Shown: positions 18,273 through 27,081, counted from the first letter of the stretch. The stretch: DNA of 64,000 nt from Dyadobacter luteus (GCF_003383615.1 NZ_QNUL01000005.1:1-64000); one strand, 5' to 3'. Numbers and translations are program-made. The notes: generated by a model from the letters alone, not told the origin.

Positions 18273-19208
18273 ATGAACAAAGAACTATGGCAGGGAGTGT
18301 ATCCTGCATTGCTAACTCCGTTTACAGCTGAGGATACAATCGACTTCGCTCTGTTTGAAAAAAATCTTCTTGCACAGGTTGAAGCAGGAATTTCCGGTGT
18401 CATTATTGCAGGTTCTCTCGGGGAAGCGAGTACGCTTACAACTGATGAGAAATTTGAATTGGTAAAAGCTGCAAAAGGTATCTTGCCTGCGGGTATGCCT
18501 GTAGTACTTTGTATTGCTGAGCAGTCTACAGCTGTAGCTGTAGCTTTGGCAAAAGGTGCTGAGGTAGTTGGAGCGGATGGTTTGATGGTTCTTCCTCCAA
18601 TGCGTTACAAAGCAGATGATGAAGAAACTGTTGAGTATTTCACTACAATAGCAGAAAGTACTTCTTTGTCTATCATGATTTACAACAATCCTGTTGACTA
18701 CAAAATTGAGGTTTCTCTGGATATGTTTGCTGAACTGGCGAAACTTCCTAACATACATGCTATTAAGGAATCGACCCGCGATGTGAGCAACGTAACGCGT
18801 CTTTTCAACCGTTTCGGAGACCGTTTCAAAGTGTTCTGCGGAGTTGATACGCTGATCATGGAAGAAGTAATGTTGGGAGCTGACGGAGTTGTTGGTGGTT
18901 TGATCGACGCTTTCCCGAAAGAAACTGTAGCGATCTTCAATCTTGTAAAAGCAGGACAATACAAAGAGGCTTTGAGCATCTACCGCTGGTACTTGCCATT
19001 GCTTGAACTTGATATTCATCCAAAACTTGTTCAGAACATCAAATTGGCTGCTACACAAGCTGGTATTGGTTCAGAATACGTAAGAGCTCCACGTAAAGTC
19101 CTTAAAGGAGAAGAAAGAGAAAAAGTATTGGCGATCATCAACAAGGCAATTGAAACACAACCTGTTTTGTCTGACTACCTGAGCCTTTCAGCAGACGTTG
19201 TTGCATAA
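18273..19208 (+). CDS. DapA-family pyrroline-4-hydroxy-2-carboxylate deaminase (probable)
   Basis: A 311-residue class I aldolase-fold enzyme of the DHDPS/NAL family. GSLGEAST (48-54) is the family's carboxylate-binding loop, Tyr137 (MIYNNP) and Lys165 (HAIKES) are the proton-relay tyrosine and Schiff-base lysine. DapA itself is possible by sequence alone. However, the three neighbouring genes encode the other steps of hydroxyproline breakdown, so the likely reaction is deamination/dehydration of delta-1-pyrroline-4-hydroxy-2-carboxylate to alpha-ketoglutarate semialdehyde. It is the first gene of the operon, 130 bases ahead of the semialdehyde dehydrogenase. Cytoplasmic. Confidence 0.85.
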   Translation: MNKELWQGVYPALLTPFTAEDTIDFALFEKNLLAQVEAGISGVIIAGSLGEASTLTTDEKFELVKAAKGILPAGMPVVLCIAEQSTAVAVALAKGAEVVGADGLMVLPPMRYKADDEETVEYFTTIAESTSLSIMIYNNPVDYKIEVSLDMFAELAKLPNIHAIKESTRDVSNVTRLFNRFGDRFKVFCGVDTLIMEEVMLGADGVVGGLIDAFPKETVAIFNLVKAGQYKEALSIYRWYLPLLELDIHPKLVQNIKLAATQAGIGSEYVRAPRKVLKGEEREKVLAIINKAIETQPVLSDYLSLSADVVA

Positions 19209-19338
19209 TAGGTTTCCGGCGTCAGCTCATCGCTGATCATAAATTTATTCTTGTTATGTAGCCTCCTGATGGTCTGAACTAAGTATCATGCCGATAGGTT
19301 ACATAACAAGGGTATTTTGATTAAAAAAACTAAAAAGT

Positions 19339-20817
19339 ATGAGTGTCTCAAAAGAAGGAATAGAAGGTATTGTACAGCAGGCTCAGCAAGCATTTACTGT
19401 AATAAGTAAATTGAGTCTGGCTCAAAGAATCGCTTTTATGCGCACCGTTGCTGATGAAATAGAGGCACTCGGTCCTGAGCTTATCACTACTGCTCAAAGA
19501 GAATCGCATTTGCCGGAAGGACGTCTGGTTGGCGAAAAAGGCAGAACTATATTCCAATGGAGAAGCTATGCAGATGCAGTAGAAAGAGGAGATTCGCTGG
19601 ATATCAGTATTGATACCGCTAATGCTGAACGTACACCTCCTAAGCCCGATATCAGAAAAACGAATGTGGGGCTTGGGCCTGTAACCGTGTTTGGTGCAAG
19701 CAATTTTCCTTTTGCATTTTCTACTGCGGGTGGTGATACTGCCGGCGCTTTTGCTGCCGGCTGCAGTGTAATCGTGAAAGCGCATCCGGGACACCCTGAA
19801 ACTTCACAAATTATGGCGGATGCCATTTTACGTGCAGTTGAAAAAAGCGGGTTGCCACAAGGAACATTCTCTCACGTTTTTTGCGAAACCAACGAAGAAG
19901 CGCAACTTCTGGTAAGTCATCCATTGATTAAAGCGGTTGGTTTCACAGGATCATATCGTGGTGGAAAAGCTTTGATGGATGTAGCTGCGGCACGTCCTGA
20001 GCCTATTCCTGTGTATGCTGAAATGGGAAGTGTCAATCCTGTTTTTATACTTCCTGAAAAGTTAAAGGCTTCAGCTTCAGAGCTTGCCAAGCAATATGTT
20101 GGTTCACTGACTTTAGGAGTTGGGCAGTTCTGTACCAATCCTGGTTTGGCCATAGGTGTGCAAAGCCCTGAGCTGGATGAATTCATTGAGACGTTTAGCG
20201 CTGAAATCAAAAATGCAGTACCTGCGCCAATGTTACATGCCGGTATCGCAAAAGCATATATCAGTAATAAAGAAAAACTGACATCTCAGACTGGCGTACA
20301 AGTGGAGGCAATTGCTGAAGCGGAAGCCGCTGAAGGATTCGGGGCACCTGTAGTAGCTACTGCATTGGGCGTTGATTTCCTGGTCAATGATGCTTTGCAG
20401 GAAGAAGTTTTCGGACCTTTTGCATTGATCATCAAATGTAAGGATGAGGCTGAAATGCTAGCTGTTACAGAGAAATTGCATGGTCAGCTTACAGCCACCT
20501 TATTGGCAACAACAGGTGATGTAGCTGCTAATGCTGAACTGGTAGCTACTATTCAAAGCAAGTGCGGAAGAATTATCTTTAATAATTTTCCTACAGGCGT
20601 TGAAGTTTGCAAAGCGATGCACCACGGTGGACCTTTCCCTTCTTCAAGCAATGCGCAGTTTACTTCTGTAGGATCCGATTCTATCAAAAGATTTGTAAGA
20701 CCGCTCAGTTTCCAAAACTGGCCGGATGAATTTCTGCCGGAGGAATTGAAAACGAGCAATCCGTTGGGAATCTGGCGGACTGTTAATAATGAATTGACAA
20801 AAGCAGCTGTTAGCTAA
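19339..20817 (+). CDS. Alpha-ketoglutarate semialdehyde dehydrogenase
   Basis: A 492-residue aldehyde dehydrogenase of the NADP-type 2,5-dioxovalerate (alpha-ketoglutarate semialdehyde) group, which oxidises the semialdehyde to alpha-ketoglutarate. The nucleophile is Cys265 in VGQFCTNPG, the general base Glu228 in AEMGSVNP, and the cofactor-binding FTGSYRGGKAL precedes it. The opening residues and the HHGGPFPSSSNA block near the C-terminus are those of the KGSADH group rather than of betaine or succinate-semialdehyde dehydrogenases. Together with its neighbours it performs the last step of hydroxyproline catabolism. It could also accept the product of a sugar-acid pathway, but no such genes are nearby. 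Confidence 0.9.
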   Translation: MSVSKEGIEGIVQQAQQAFTVISKLSLAQRIAFMRTVADEIEALGPELITTAQRESHLPEGRLVGEKGRTIFQWRSYADAVERGDSLDISIDTANAERTPPKPDIRKTNVGLGPVTVFGASNFPFAFSTAGGDTAGAFAAGCSVIVKAHPGHPETSQIMADAILRAVEKSGLPQGTFSHVFCETNEEAQLLVSHPLIKAVGFTGSYRGGKALMDVAAARPEPIPVYAEMGSVNPVFILPEKLKASASELAKQYVGSLTLGVGQFCTNPGLAIGVQSPELDEFIETFSAEIKNAVPAPMLHAGIAKAYISNKEKLTSQTGVQVEAIAEAEAAEGFGAPVVATALGVDFLVNDALQEEVFGPFALIIKCKDEAEMLAVTEKLHGQLTATLLATTGDVAANAELVATIQSKCGRIIFNNFPTGVEVCKAMHHGGPFPSSSNAQFTSVGSDSIKRFVRPLSFQNWPDEFLPEELKTSNPLGIWRTVNNELTKAAVS

Positions 20818-20822
20818 ATCAA

Positions 20823-20851
20823 ATCCGGGAAGTCTTCAAGCTTCCCGGGTT
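20823..20851 (+). other. Hairpin after the semialdehyde dehydrogenase gene
   Basis: CCGGGAAG pairs with CTTCCCGG across an eight-base loop directly after the stop codon. No T-run follows, so it is more likely an mRNA-stabilising or partial-termination hairpin within the operon than a full terminator. Confidence 0.45.
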
Positions 20852-20880
20852 ATATAGAATTCTTGAACCAGTGCTCAAAG

Positions 20881-21007
20881 CCGAAAGCTGATAGCCGACT
20901 GCCAAAAGCCATAAAAACTTGACCCGCGCCGAAAGCTGATTGCCGACCGCCGATAGCCAAATAAACTGATCCCGTGCCGAAAGCTGACTGCCGACTGCCG
21001 ATAGCCT
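20881..21007. repeat. 48-bp tandem repeat, about 2.6 copies
   Basis: The unit starts CCGAAAGCTGA at 20881, 20929 and 20977, exactly 48 bases apart; the third copy is cut after about 31 bases. Each holds AGCTGAyNGCCGAcNGCC words. Since 48 is divisible by three, antisense frames stay open and spell an artificial repeat peptide, so these are not genes. It lies inside the hydroxyproline operon between the dehydrogenase and epimerase genes. Confidence 0.85.
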
Positions 21008-21014
21008 TAATATA

Positions 21015-22016
21015 ATGAGAAAAACCTTTTTCTGTATAGATGCCCACACATGTGGGAACCCTGTCCGGGTGGTTGCCGGAGGCGGACCTTTACTGAATGG
21101 AAATAGTATGATGGAAAGGCGTTTGCATTTCCTGAAAGAATTTGACTGGATCAGAAAAGGACTGATGTTTGAACCCCGCGGCCATGACATGATGAGCGGG
21201 AGTATACTCTATCCACCGATTGATCCCGCAAATGACATTGGCGTATTGTATATCGAAACCAGCGGATGCCTGCCAATGTGCGGACATGGTACGATTGGTA
21301 CGGTTACAATTGCTATAGAAGAAGGACTGGTTACTCCAAAAGTACCAGGCAAACTGCGGCTTGAAACACCTGCCGGACTTGTGCTTGTAGAGTACAGACA
21401 AGAAGGTAAAAAAGTGAAGTCTGTGAAGTTGGTGAATGTGAAATCATTTCTGGCTGCAGAAAAACTGACGGTAGAATGCCCTGATCTGGGAACATTGACT
21501 GTCGACGTTTCTTACGGTGGTAATTTTTATGCTATCGTGGATCCTCAGGAAAACTTCAAAGGACTGGAGCATTATACTGCCGATCAACTGATCAGCTGGA
21601 GCCGTGTTTGCCGGACGAGGATGAATGAGCAATATAAGTTTGTTCATCCCGAGAATGAACACATTACAGGGCTGAGCCATTTCCTGTGGACAGGATCCGT
21701 AATCGATCCGACTTCTACGGCGCGCAACGCTGTATTCTATGGAGACAAAGCGATTGACAGATCTCCATGCGGTACAGGTACATCTGCAAGGATGGCACAG
21801 TGGCACGCGCAGGGTAAATTGAAAAAAGGAGATGAGTTTATTCACGAAAGTATCATCGGCTCCAAGTTCACAGGAACTGTGGAGGACGAAGTAACAATCG
21901 GAGATAAGCCTGCCATCATTCCGGGAATCGAAGGATGGGCAGTGGTAACAGGTTACAATAATATATTCATCGACGACGAAGAAGATCCGTATGCATACGG
22001 CTTCCAGGTAATTTAA
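21015..22016 (+). CDS. 4-hydroxyproline 2-epimerase (proline racemase family)
   Basis: A 333-residue cytosolic enzyme that interconverts trans-4-hydroxy-L-proline and cis-4-hydroxy-D-proline without cofactor. Both catalytic cysteines are present: Cys89 in LPMCGHGT and Cys252 in RSPCGTGTSA. This separates it from the related trans-3-hydroxyproline dehydratases, where a threonine replaces one cysteine. Length matches the family. Proline racemase activity is the alternative, but the surrounding deaminase, dehydrogenase and flavoprotein genes favour hydroxyproline. The ATG at 21015 lies eight bases after the 48-bp repeat array. Confidence 0.93.
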   Translation: MRKTFFCIDAHTCGNPVRVVAGGGPLLNGNSMMERRLHFLKEFDWIRKGLMFEPRGHDMMSGSILYPPIDPANDIGVLYIETSGCLPMCGHGTIGTVTIAIEEGLVTPKVPGKLRLETPAGLVLVEYRQEGKKVKSVKLVNVKSFLAAEKLTVECPDLGTLTVDVSYGGNFYAIVDPQENFKGLEHYTADQLISWSRVCRTRMNEQYKFVHPENEHITGLSHFLWTGSVIDPTSTARNAVFYGDKAIDRSPCGTGTSARMAQWHAQGKLKKGDEFIHESIIGSKFTGTVEDEVTIGDKPAIIPGIEGWAVVTGYNNIFIDDEEDPYAYGFQVI

Positions 22017-22017
22017 T

Positions 22018-22125
22018 GGCAGTCGGCTATCAGTCGTCGGCCGTCGACATGTGCTATTGCATAACATAATATCAAATAGGGCAACAAATCTATAAAAGGC
22101 CGAAAGCTGATTGCTGACGGCCGAG
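22018..22125. repeat. Second AGCTGA/GCCGA-type repeat in the hydroxyproline operon
   Basis: The spacer between the epimerase and oxidoreductase genes starts with an inverted-sense copy (GGCAGTCGGCTATCAGTCG) and ends with CCGAAAGCTGATTGCTGACGG at 22100. It is the same word family as at 20881-21007, here with the two ends in opposite orientation. Confidence 0.65.
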
Positions 22126-22131
22126 GTTAAT

Positions 22132-23388
22132 ATGGAAAATAAAGGCAAAGCCGTAATTATTGGAGGTGGCATCATGGGGTTGGCCTCGGCTTACTATCTG
22201 TTGAAAAGCGGATGGAAAGTGACTTTGATAGATAAAGGGGATTTGTCGGACAATTGCTCTCATGGTAATGCCGGAATGATTGTCCCGAGTCACTTCATAC
22301 CATTGGCAGCCCCGGGTATGATCTCAAAGGGAATCAAATGGATGTTCAATAGCCGCAGTCCTTTTTATGTAAAACCGTCACTGGATTTTTCATTGATCTC
22401 CTGGGGATTGAAATTCATGAAAAGTGCTACGCCTGCTAACGTAGAACGAGCAGCTCCATTTTTGAGAGATTATCATTTGTTGAGCAAGCAACTGTATGAA
22501 GACCTTTCCAAAGAAGAAGGTTTCGACTTTGGCCTCGAAAAGAAAGGGATTCTTATGCTTTACAAAACGGAGAAAGCAGGAGAAGAAGAAATTCACGTAG
22601 GAAAGGATGCACAGAAGTTAGGACTGGACGTAGAAATGCTGACAGCCGAACAAGTGCAGGCCATTGAACCGGGTTTAAAACTGGATGTCAAAGGAGCAGT
22701 TCATTACCATTGCGATGCACATCTTTATCCTCATGCACTGATTTCGCAACTTGTAAGTTATATCAAGTCAAAAGGTGGCGAAATTCAGACCAACACAGAT
22801 GTGACCGGATATGAAATTCAGAACGGTGAAGTAAAATCTGTGGTAACGGACAAAGGAAATGTAAGCGGTGATCTGGTGATCATGACAGGTGGGTCGTGGC
22901 TTCCGCAACTGGCGAAGCTCGCTGGGCTATCTATTCCTGTAATGCCAGGCAAAGGCTATTCATTTATGGAGGAGAACGATGCACATCCTATCGTACACCC
23001 TGCCTTGCTGATCGAAGCGCGGGTGGCAGTGACGCCAATGAACGGACAGGTTCGCTTCGGAGGAACGATGGAACTGGCTGCGCTGAACAATAAAATCAAT
23101 ATGAACAGGGTAGAAGGGATTGTTAATTCTATCCCGCAATATTATCCTGAACTAAACGTGCCTGTTCCGGCAGAAAGCAGAATCTGGTACGGGTTCAGAC
23201 CGTGCTCACCGGATGGCCTGCCGTATCTGGGCTATAGCAAAAAACTGAAAAACCTGATCGTTGCGGGAGGACATGGCATGATGGGCGTTAGTCTGGGGCC
23301 GGCAACAGGTAAATTGGTTGCAGAGCTTGCGGACAGAACCGCGCTGTCAGCCGACATCAAAATATATAATCCTGAAAGATACCAGTGA
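22132..23388 (+). CDS. FAD-dependent D-amino-acid (D-hydroxyproline) dehydrogenase
   Basis: A flavoprotein of 418 residues of the DAO/DadA superfamily. The N-terminal dinucleotide fold has VIIGGGIMGLASAYYL, and the C-terminal FAD block reads LIVAGGHGMMGVSLGPATGKL. In this operon it would oxidise cis-4-hydroxy-D-proline to delta-1-pyrroline-4-hydroxy-2-carboxylate, passing electrons to the respiratory chain. DadA-like action on D-alanine is the alternative. The ATG at 22132 is preferred over an upstream TTG that lies within the repeat. A strong terminator begins inside the stop codon region, making this the last gene of the operon. Confidence 0.9.
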   Translation: MENKGKAVIIGGGIMGLASAYYLLKSGWKVTLIDKGDLSDNCSHGNAGMIVPSHFIPLAAPGMISKGIKWMFNSRSPFYVKPSLDFSLISWGLKFMKSATPANVERAAPFLRDYHLLSKQLYEDLSKEEGFDFGLEKKGILMLYKTEKAGEEEIHVGKDAQKLGLDVEMLTAEQVQAIEPGLKLDVKGAVHYHCDAHLYPHALISQLVSYIKSKGGEIQTNTDVTGYEIQNGEVKSVVTDKGNVSGDLVIMTGGSWLPQLAKLAGLSIPVMPGKGYSFMEENDAHPIVHPALLIEARVAVTPMNGQVRFGGTMELAALNNKINMNRVEGIVNSIPQYYPELNVPVPAESRIWYGFRPCSPDGLPYLGYSKKLKNLIVAGGHGMMGVSLGPATGKLVAELADRTALSADIKIYNPERYQ

Positions 23389-23416
23389 GCTGTCCCCCGA
23401 CAGCTCACTTTTTTTA
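23384..23416 (+). terminator. Strong terminator of the hydroxyproline operon
   Basis: The stem AGTGAGCTGTC/GACAGCTCACT is a perfect 11 bp with a CCCC loop, followed by seven T residues. Its left arm overlaps the stop codon of the flavoprotein gene. Confidence 0.93.
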
Positions 23417-23490
23417 TGCCAACAGGAAGAATTTCTTGTAATAAGAGCACATTAACCTGACAACAATTACTTAATCTATACCTGAACCTT

Positions 23491-25278
23491 ATGAGAAGTC
23501 AAGCTTTGTTCCGCTGCGTGGGAACGTTTGTCGTGTTGCTTTCTGTAGCGAGTGGATTACGGGCTCAAACTCCCGCCAGCAAATTCAATCTATACGAACA
23601 ATCCAGTGAAACAGCCGGTTTAATAATTCAGTATAGCCAGGACATCCGGGCTGTGCGTTATTTTTATTCCCCTATGGTGGCGAGCAGAGGTTACGGTGGC
23701 GCGCCAAACACACTCAATTCGCCTGAACAGCGCAAGAGGCTGAACGAAATCGATAAGGATTATCTGAGCAAACTTTCAAAGCTTGACTTCAATGCAATGA
23801 GTAAGTATGGACAGGTTGACTATCTGTTATTAAAAAGAAATATTGAAGATCATCAGCTGACCTTATCTCAGGAAGAAAAGGAATACAACGAAATACAGAA
23901 GTATATTCCTTTTGCCGAAAAAATATACACGTTTGAAAAAGGACGTCGCCGCGGAGCTACTGTGGATGGCGAAAAGGTGGCAACAGAATTGAATGCCATT
24001 CTTAAAGAAGTGAATGCTGCAGCCGAGTCTTTCAAAAAGGTAGAGTCTCTGGACATGCCATTGGCTGTTCGGGGAGAAGAGGCAATCAGCGGTATTCAGG
24101 CAAGATTAAAAAGTACTTTTGATTTCTATAACGGATATGATCCGATGTTTACCTGGTGGGTGCCTAAGCCCTACAAAGCTTTGGATAGTACATTGGTTGC
24201 GTATGCGCGTACCGTTAGAAAAAAAGGTAAGCTCAATACAACACAGAAAGACGATGTCAGCGGAATTAAGGGAGTACCTATTGGTCGCGAAGAGTTGATA
24301 CGTCAGCTCAAAACAGAAATGATAAGCTACACACCTGACGAATTGATTGAGCTTGCTAACAAAGAATTTGCCTGGTGTGATAAAGAATTATTGAAAGCTT
24401 CTCAGGAAATGGGCTTTGGGAATGATTGGAAAAAAGCACAGGAAAAGGTAAAAAACAGCTACGTTCCTGCCGGTCAGCAGCCTGAGCTGATCATGAAATT
24501 ATATAATGATGCCAAAGAATTTATCCTGAAAAACAAGCTTGGCGAATATCCTGAAATTGCAGATGAAACCTGGGGTATGCAAATGATGACGCCAGAGCGC
24601 CAGTTGGTGAATCCGTTCTTTTTGGGTGGTCGTGATATCATTATTTCTTATCCGACCAACACCATGGCGCACGACGACAAGCTGATGAGTATGCGTGGCA
24701 ACAACCCATATTTCTCCCGTTCTACTGTGCATCACGAGTTGGTACCTGGGCATCATTTACAATACTATATGAACAGTCGCTATAAATCTTACCGTGGCGA
24801 TTTCCGTACACCGTTCTGGACTGAGGGCTGGGCATTGTACTGGGAGCTGTTGCTTTACGACAAAGGTTTTGCCAAAACTCCGGAAGAAAGAATCGGGATG
24901 TTGTTCTGGCGTATGCACCGTTGCGCGCGTATCATCTTCTCGCTCAACTATCATCTAGGAAAATGGACACCACAGGAATGTATCGATTTCCTTGTCGACA
25001 GGGTAGGGCATGAAAGAGCCAATGCCGAAGGAGAAGTAAGGCGCTCGTTTGAAGGAAACTATAGTCCGCTTTATCAGTTGGCTTACCTGGTTGGAGGTTT
25101 GCAGATATTCAGTTTGAAAGGAGAGTTGGTGGATAGCGGCAAAATGACTTTTACACAATTCCACGATGCCATCATGAAGGAGAACAATATGCCGATTGAG
25201 ATGGTGAGAGCTACACTTACAAACCAGAAACTCACTCCCGATTTCAAAACGAAGTGGAAGTTTTATAGTTTCAAATAA
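23491..25278 (+). CDS. DUF885 family metallopeptidase-like exported protein
   Basis: A 595-residue protein with a signal peptide (VVLLSVASGLRAQ) and a long helical body of the DUF885 family. The zinc-binding block HHELVPGHHLQYYMN, with downstream TEGWALYWELLL, is the HExxxGH-plus-glutamate pattern of this family, related in layout to gluzincin peptidases. Members are predicted peptidases acting in the periplasm or at the surface; substrates are mostly unknown. The gene begins about 75 bases after the hydroxyproline operon terminator and 49 bases before an amino-acid permease gene on the same strand. A role in releasing amino acids or small peptides for uptake is a reasonable inference. Confidence 0.88.
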   Translation: MRSQALFRCVGTFVVLLSVASGLRAQTPASKFNLYEQSSETAGLIIQYSQDIRAVRYFYSPMVASRGYGGAPNTLNSPEQRKRLNEIDKDYLSKLSKLDFNAMSKYGQVDYLLLKRNIEDHQLTLSQEEKEYNEIQKYIPFAEKIYTFEKGRRRGATVDGEKVATELNAILKEVNAAAESFKKVESLDMPLAVRGEEAISGIQARLKSTFDFYNGYDPMFTWWVPKPYKALDSTLVAYARTVRKKGKLNTTQKDDVSGIKGVPIGREELIRQLKTEMISYTPDELIELANKEFAWCDKELLKASQEMGFGNDWKKAQEKVKNSYVPAGQQPELIMKLYNDAKEFILKNKLGEYPEIADETWGMQMMTPERQLVNPFFLGGRDIIISYPTNTMAHDDKLMSMRGNNPYFSRSTVHHELVPGHHLQYYMNSRYKSYRGDFRTPFWTEGWALYWELLLYDKGFAKTPEERIGMLFWRMHRCARIIFSLNYHLGKWTPQECIDFLVDRVGHERANAEGEVRRSFEGNYSPLYQLAYLVGGLQIFSLKGELVDSGKMTFTQFHDAIMKENNMPIEMVRATLTNQKLTPDFKTKWKFYSFK

Positions 25279-25327
25279 TATCGTAGCTTACAAAAACGAA
25301 TCCTGACCTTTAACTCTATTACTCTTT

Positions 25328-26755
25328 ATGTCAACTGAAAGTAGTACAGAAACTACCTCATTTAAACCCTCCCTTGGCCTGGTCGATGCCACCATGCTGG
25401 TTGCCGGAAGTATGATCGGCTCTGGGATATTCATCGTGAGTGCAGATATCACCAGAAATACCGGAAGTGTTGGCTGGCTCATGTTTGTGTGGGTAATTAC
25501 CGGTTTTATGACACTCACGGCTGCGTTGAGCTACGGAGAATTAAGCGCAATGTTTCCTAAGGCCGGAGGGCAATATGTATATCTCAAAGAAGCCTACAAT
25601 CCACTTGTCAGCTTCCTGTATGGATGGAGCTTTTTTACAGTAATTCAAACTGCAACAATTGCAGCTGTAGCAGTTGCTTTCGCGAAGTTCACTGCCTATC
25701 TGATTCCGGCCATCAGCGAAGATATTGTCGCCATAGATATGGGTTTTTTACAAATATCACCGGCGCAGCTCCTGTCCATCGTCGTGATTGTATTACTCAC
25801 TTATATTAATACCAAAGGTGTAAATGGAGGAAAAGTCATTCAAACTACGTTTACACTGACCAAATTGCTTAGTTTACTGGGCTTGATTGTTTTTGGTCTG
25901 ATCTTCATGAAACCGGAAGTTTGGGCTGCAAACTGGGATTCTGCTACCATGTGGGATCTGCATAAACTAAATATTGACGGAAGCATTGAAACCTATACAA
26001 CTATTGCGGCTTTGGGAGCCATTGCTGCTTCTATGGTTGGATCGATTTTCAGTAGTGACTCATGGAATAACGTGACTTTCATTGCGGGGGAAATCAAAAA
26101 TCCGCAGCGCAACATAGGACTCAGTCTTGCATTGGGGACTATTATTGTGACGGTTATTTACCTGCTTACGAATATTATGTACACTGGTGTCTTGTCCTTG
26201 CAGGATATCGCAGCTTCTGATAAAGACCGCGTGGGTGTTACTGCTTCCCAGGTAATATTCGGAGGTGCGGGAACCATCATTATAGCTGTGATGATCATGA
26301 TCTCTACATTTGGATGTAACAATGGTTTGATCATGTCGGGAGCAAGGGTTTATTATTCCATGGCGAAAGATGGATTATTCTTCAAAAAGGTGGGTGAGTT
26401 GAATAAGAATTCAGTTCCTGAGTTCGGGCTTTGGATTCAATGTATCATTGCTTCACTTTGGGCTTTGAGCGGAAAATATGGCAATCTGCTCGATATGATC
26501 TCATTTGTAGTGGTGGTATTTTATATGCTTACTATCGTAGGGATATTTATACTTCGGAAAAAACGCCCGGATGCACCAAGGCCATACAAGGCCTTCGGAT
26601 ACCCGATATTGCCTGTCATCTACATCATCATGGGACTGGCTTTCTGTGTACTACTCATCATTTATAAACCGGAATATACCTGGCCGGGACTGATCATCGC
26701 GTTGTTGGGTATACCTGTTTATTATATCATTGCAAAGAAAGAAATAGCTGAATAG
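25328..26755 (+). CDS. APC family amino-acid permease
   Basis: A 475-residue inner-membrane protein with about 12 hydrophobic spans. Transmembrane helix 1 carries the APC signature GSMIGSGIF, with further family residues in ELSAMFPKAGGQYVYLKEAY and SSDSWNNVTFIAGEIKNPQRN. It resembles the LAT/basic amino-acid and polyamine antiporter subgroup. Which amino acid is transported cannot be read out. Position after the hydroxyproline operon and the DUF885 gene suggests proline or hydroxyproline or peptide-derived amino acids. A strong terminator follows. Confidence 0.9.
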   Translation: MSTESSTETTSFKPSLGLVDATMLVAGSMIGSGIFIVSADITRNTGSVGWLMFVWVITGFMTLTAALSYGELSAMFPKAGGQYVYLKEAYNPLVSFLYGWSFFTVIQTATIAAVAVAFAKFTAYLIPAISEDIVAIDMGFLQISPAQLLSIVVIVLLTYINTKGVNGGKVIQTTFTLTKLLSLLGLIVFGLIFMKPEVWAANWDSATMWDLHKLNIDGSIETYTTIAALGAIAASMVGSIFSSDSWNNVTFIAGEIKNPQRNIGLSLALGTIIVTVIYLLTNIMYTGVLSLQDIAASDKDRVGVTASQVIFGGAGTIIIAVMIMISTFGCNNGLIMSGARVYYSMAKDGLFFKKVGELNKNSVPEFGLWIQCIIASLWALSGKYGNLLDMISFVVVVFYMLTIVGIFILRKKRPDAPRPYKAFGYPILPVIYIIMGLAFCVLLIIYKPEYTWPGLIIALLGIPVYYIIAKKEIAE

Positions 26756-26770
26756 GTTGCCTGGATACTG

Positions 26771-26819
26771 ATCTTCTCATGATAAGTTATAGTTGGCTTA
26801 TCATGAGAAGATTTTTTTT
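26771..26819 (+). terminator. Terminator of the permease transcript
   Basis: The 16-bp perfect stem ATCTTCTCATGATAAG/CTTATCATGAGAAGAT has a ten-base loop, followed by a T-run. Confidence 0.92.
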
Positions 26820-26932
26820 GTCCAATTCTTTCGAATTATTTTGAGGCAGACCCGTGACCAACGAAAACAAGTTACGTCTTAAAAAAGCGTTTGCAAATAA
26901 TCATTCAAGGGTTCTAACACACTTTATTTTAT

Positions 26933-27052
26933 ATGGACAACAATATGGAAGCATCAAAAAAGACAGAATCTTTTAAAGATCTTGTTATCCTTATCTTTTC
27001 ATTCCTGCTATTTGCCCTTGTTTATGCAGAAATGAAAGCGATTTATTTTTGA
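26933..27052 (+). CDS. 39-residue single-span membrane protein, function unknown
   Basis: A short frame with ATG at 26933 (or at 26945) and TGA at 27050-27052. It starts with a charged soluble segment (MDNNMEASKKTESFKD), has one strongly hydrophobic span (LVILIFSFLLFALVYA) and ends MKAIYF. The gene sits between two strong terminators (26771-26819 and 27082-27121), which supports a separate short transcript. Small bitopic proteins of this shape often associate with transporters or respiratory enzymes; nothing here names a partner. I recognise no family. Confidence 0.55.
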   Translation: MDNNMEASKKTESFKDLVILIFSFLLFALVYAEMKAIYF

Positions 27053-27081
27053 GCTGTCAAATTACATATCATCACAACAGA

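Noticed and set aside
20881..21007. CRISPR-like array
   Set aside because: There are fewer than three copies, the whole 48-bp unit repeats without unique spacers, and no cas gene is near.
20819..21190. A 123-residue minus-strand frame with SAVGSQLSAR-like peptide repeats
   Set aside because: It is produced by the 48-bp tandem repeat, whose length keeps the antisense frames open; no start context or conserved domain supports a gene.
21444..22175. A 243-residue minus-strand frame opposite the epimerase gene
   Set aside because: It is antisense to a clear proline-racemase-family gene and partly made of repeat sequence.
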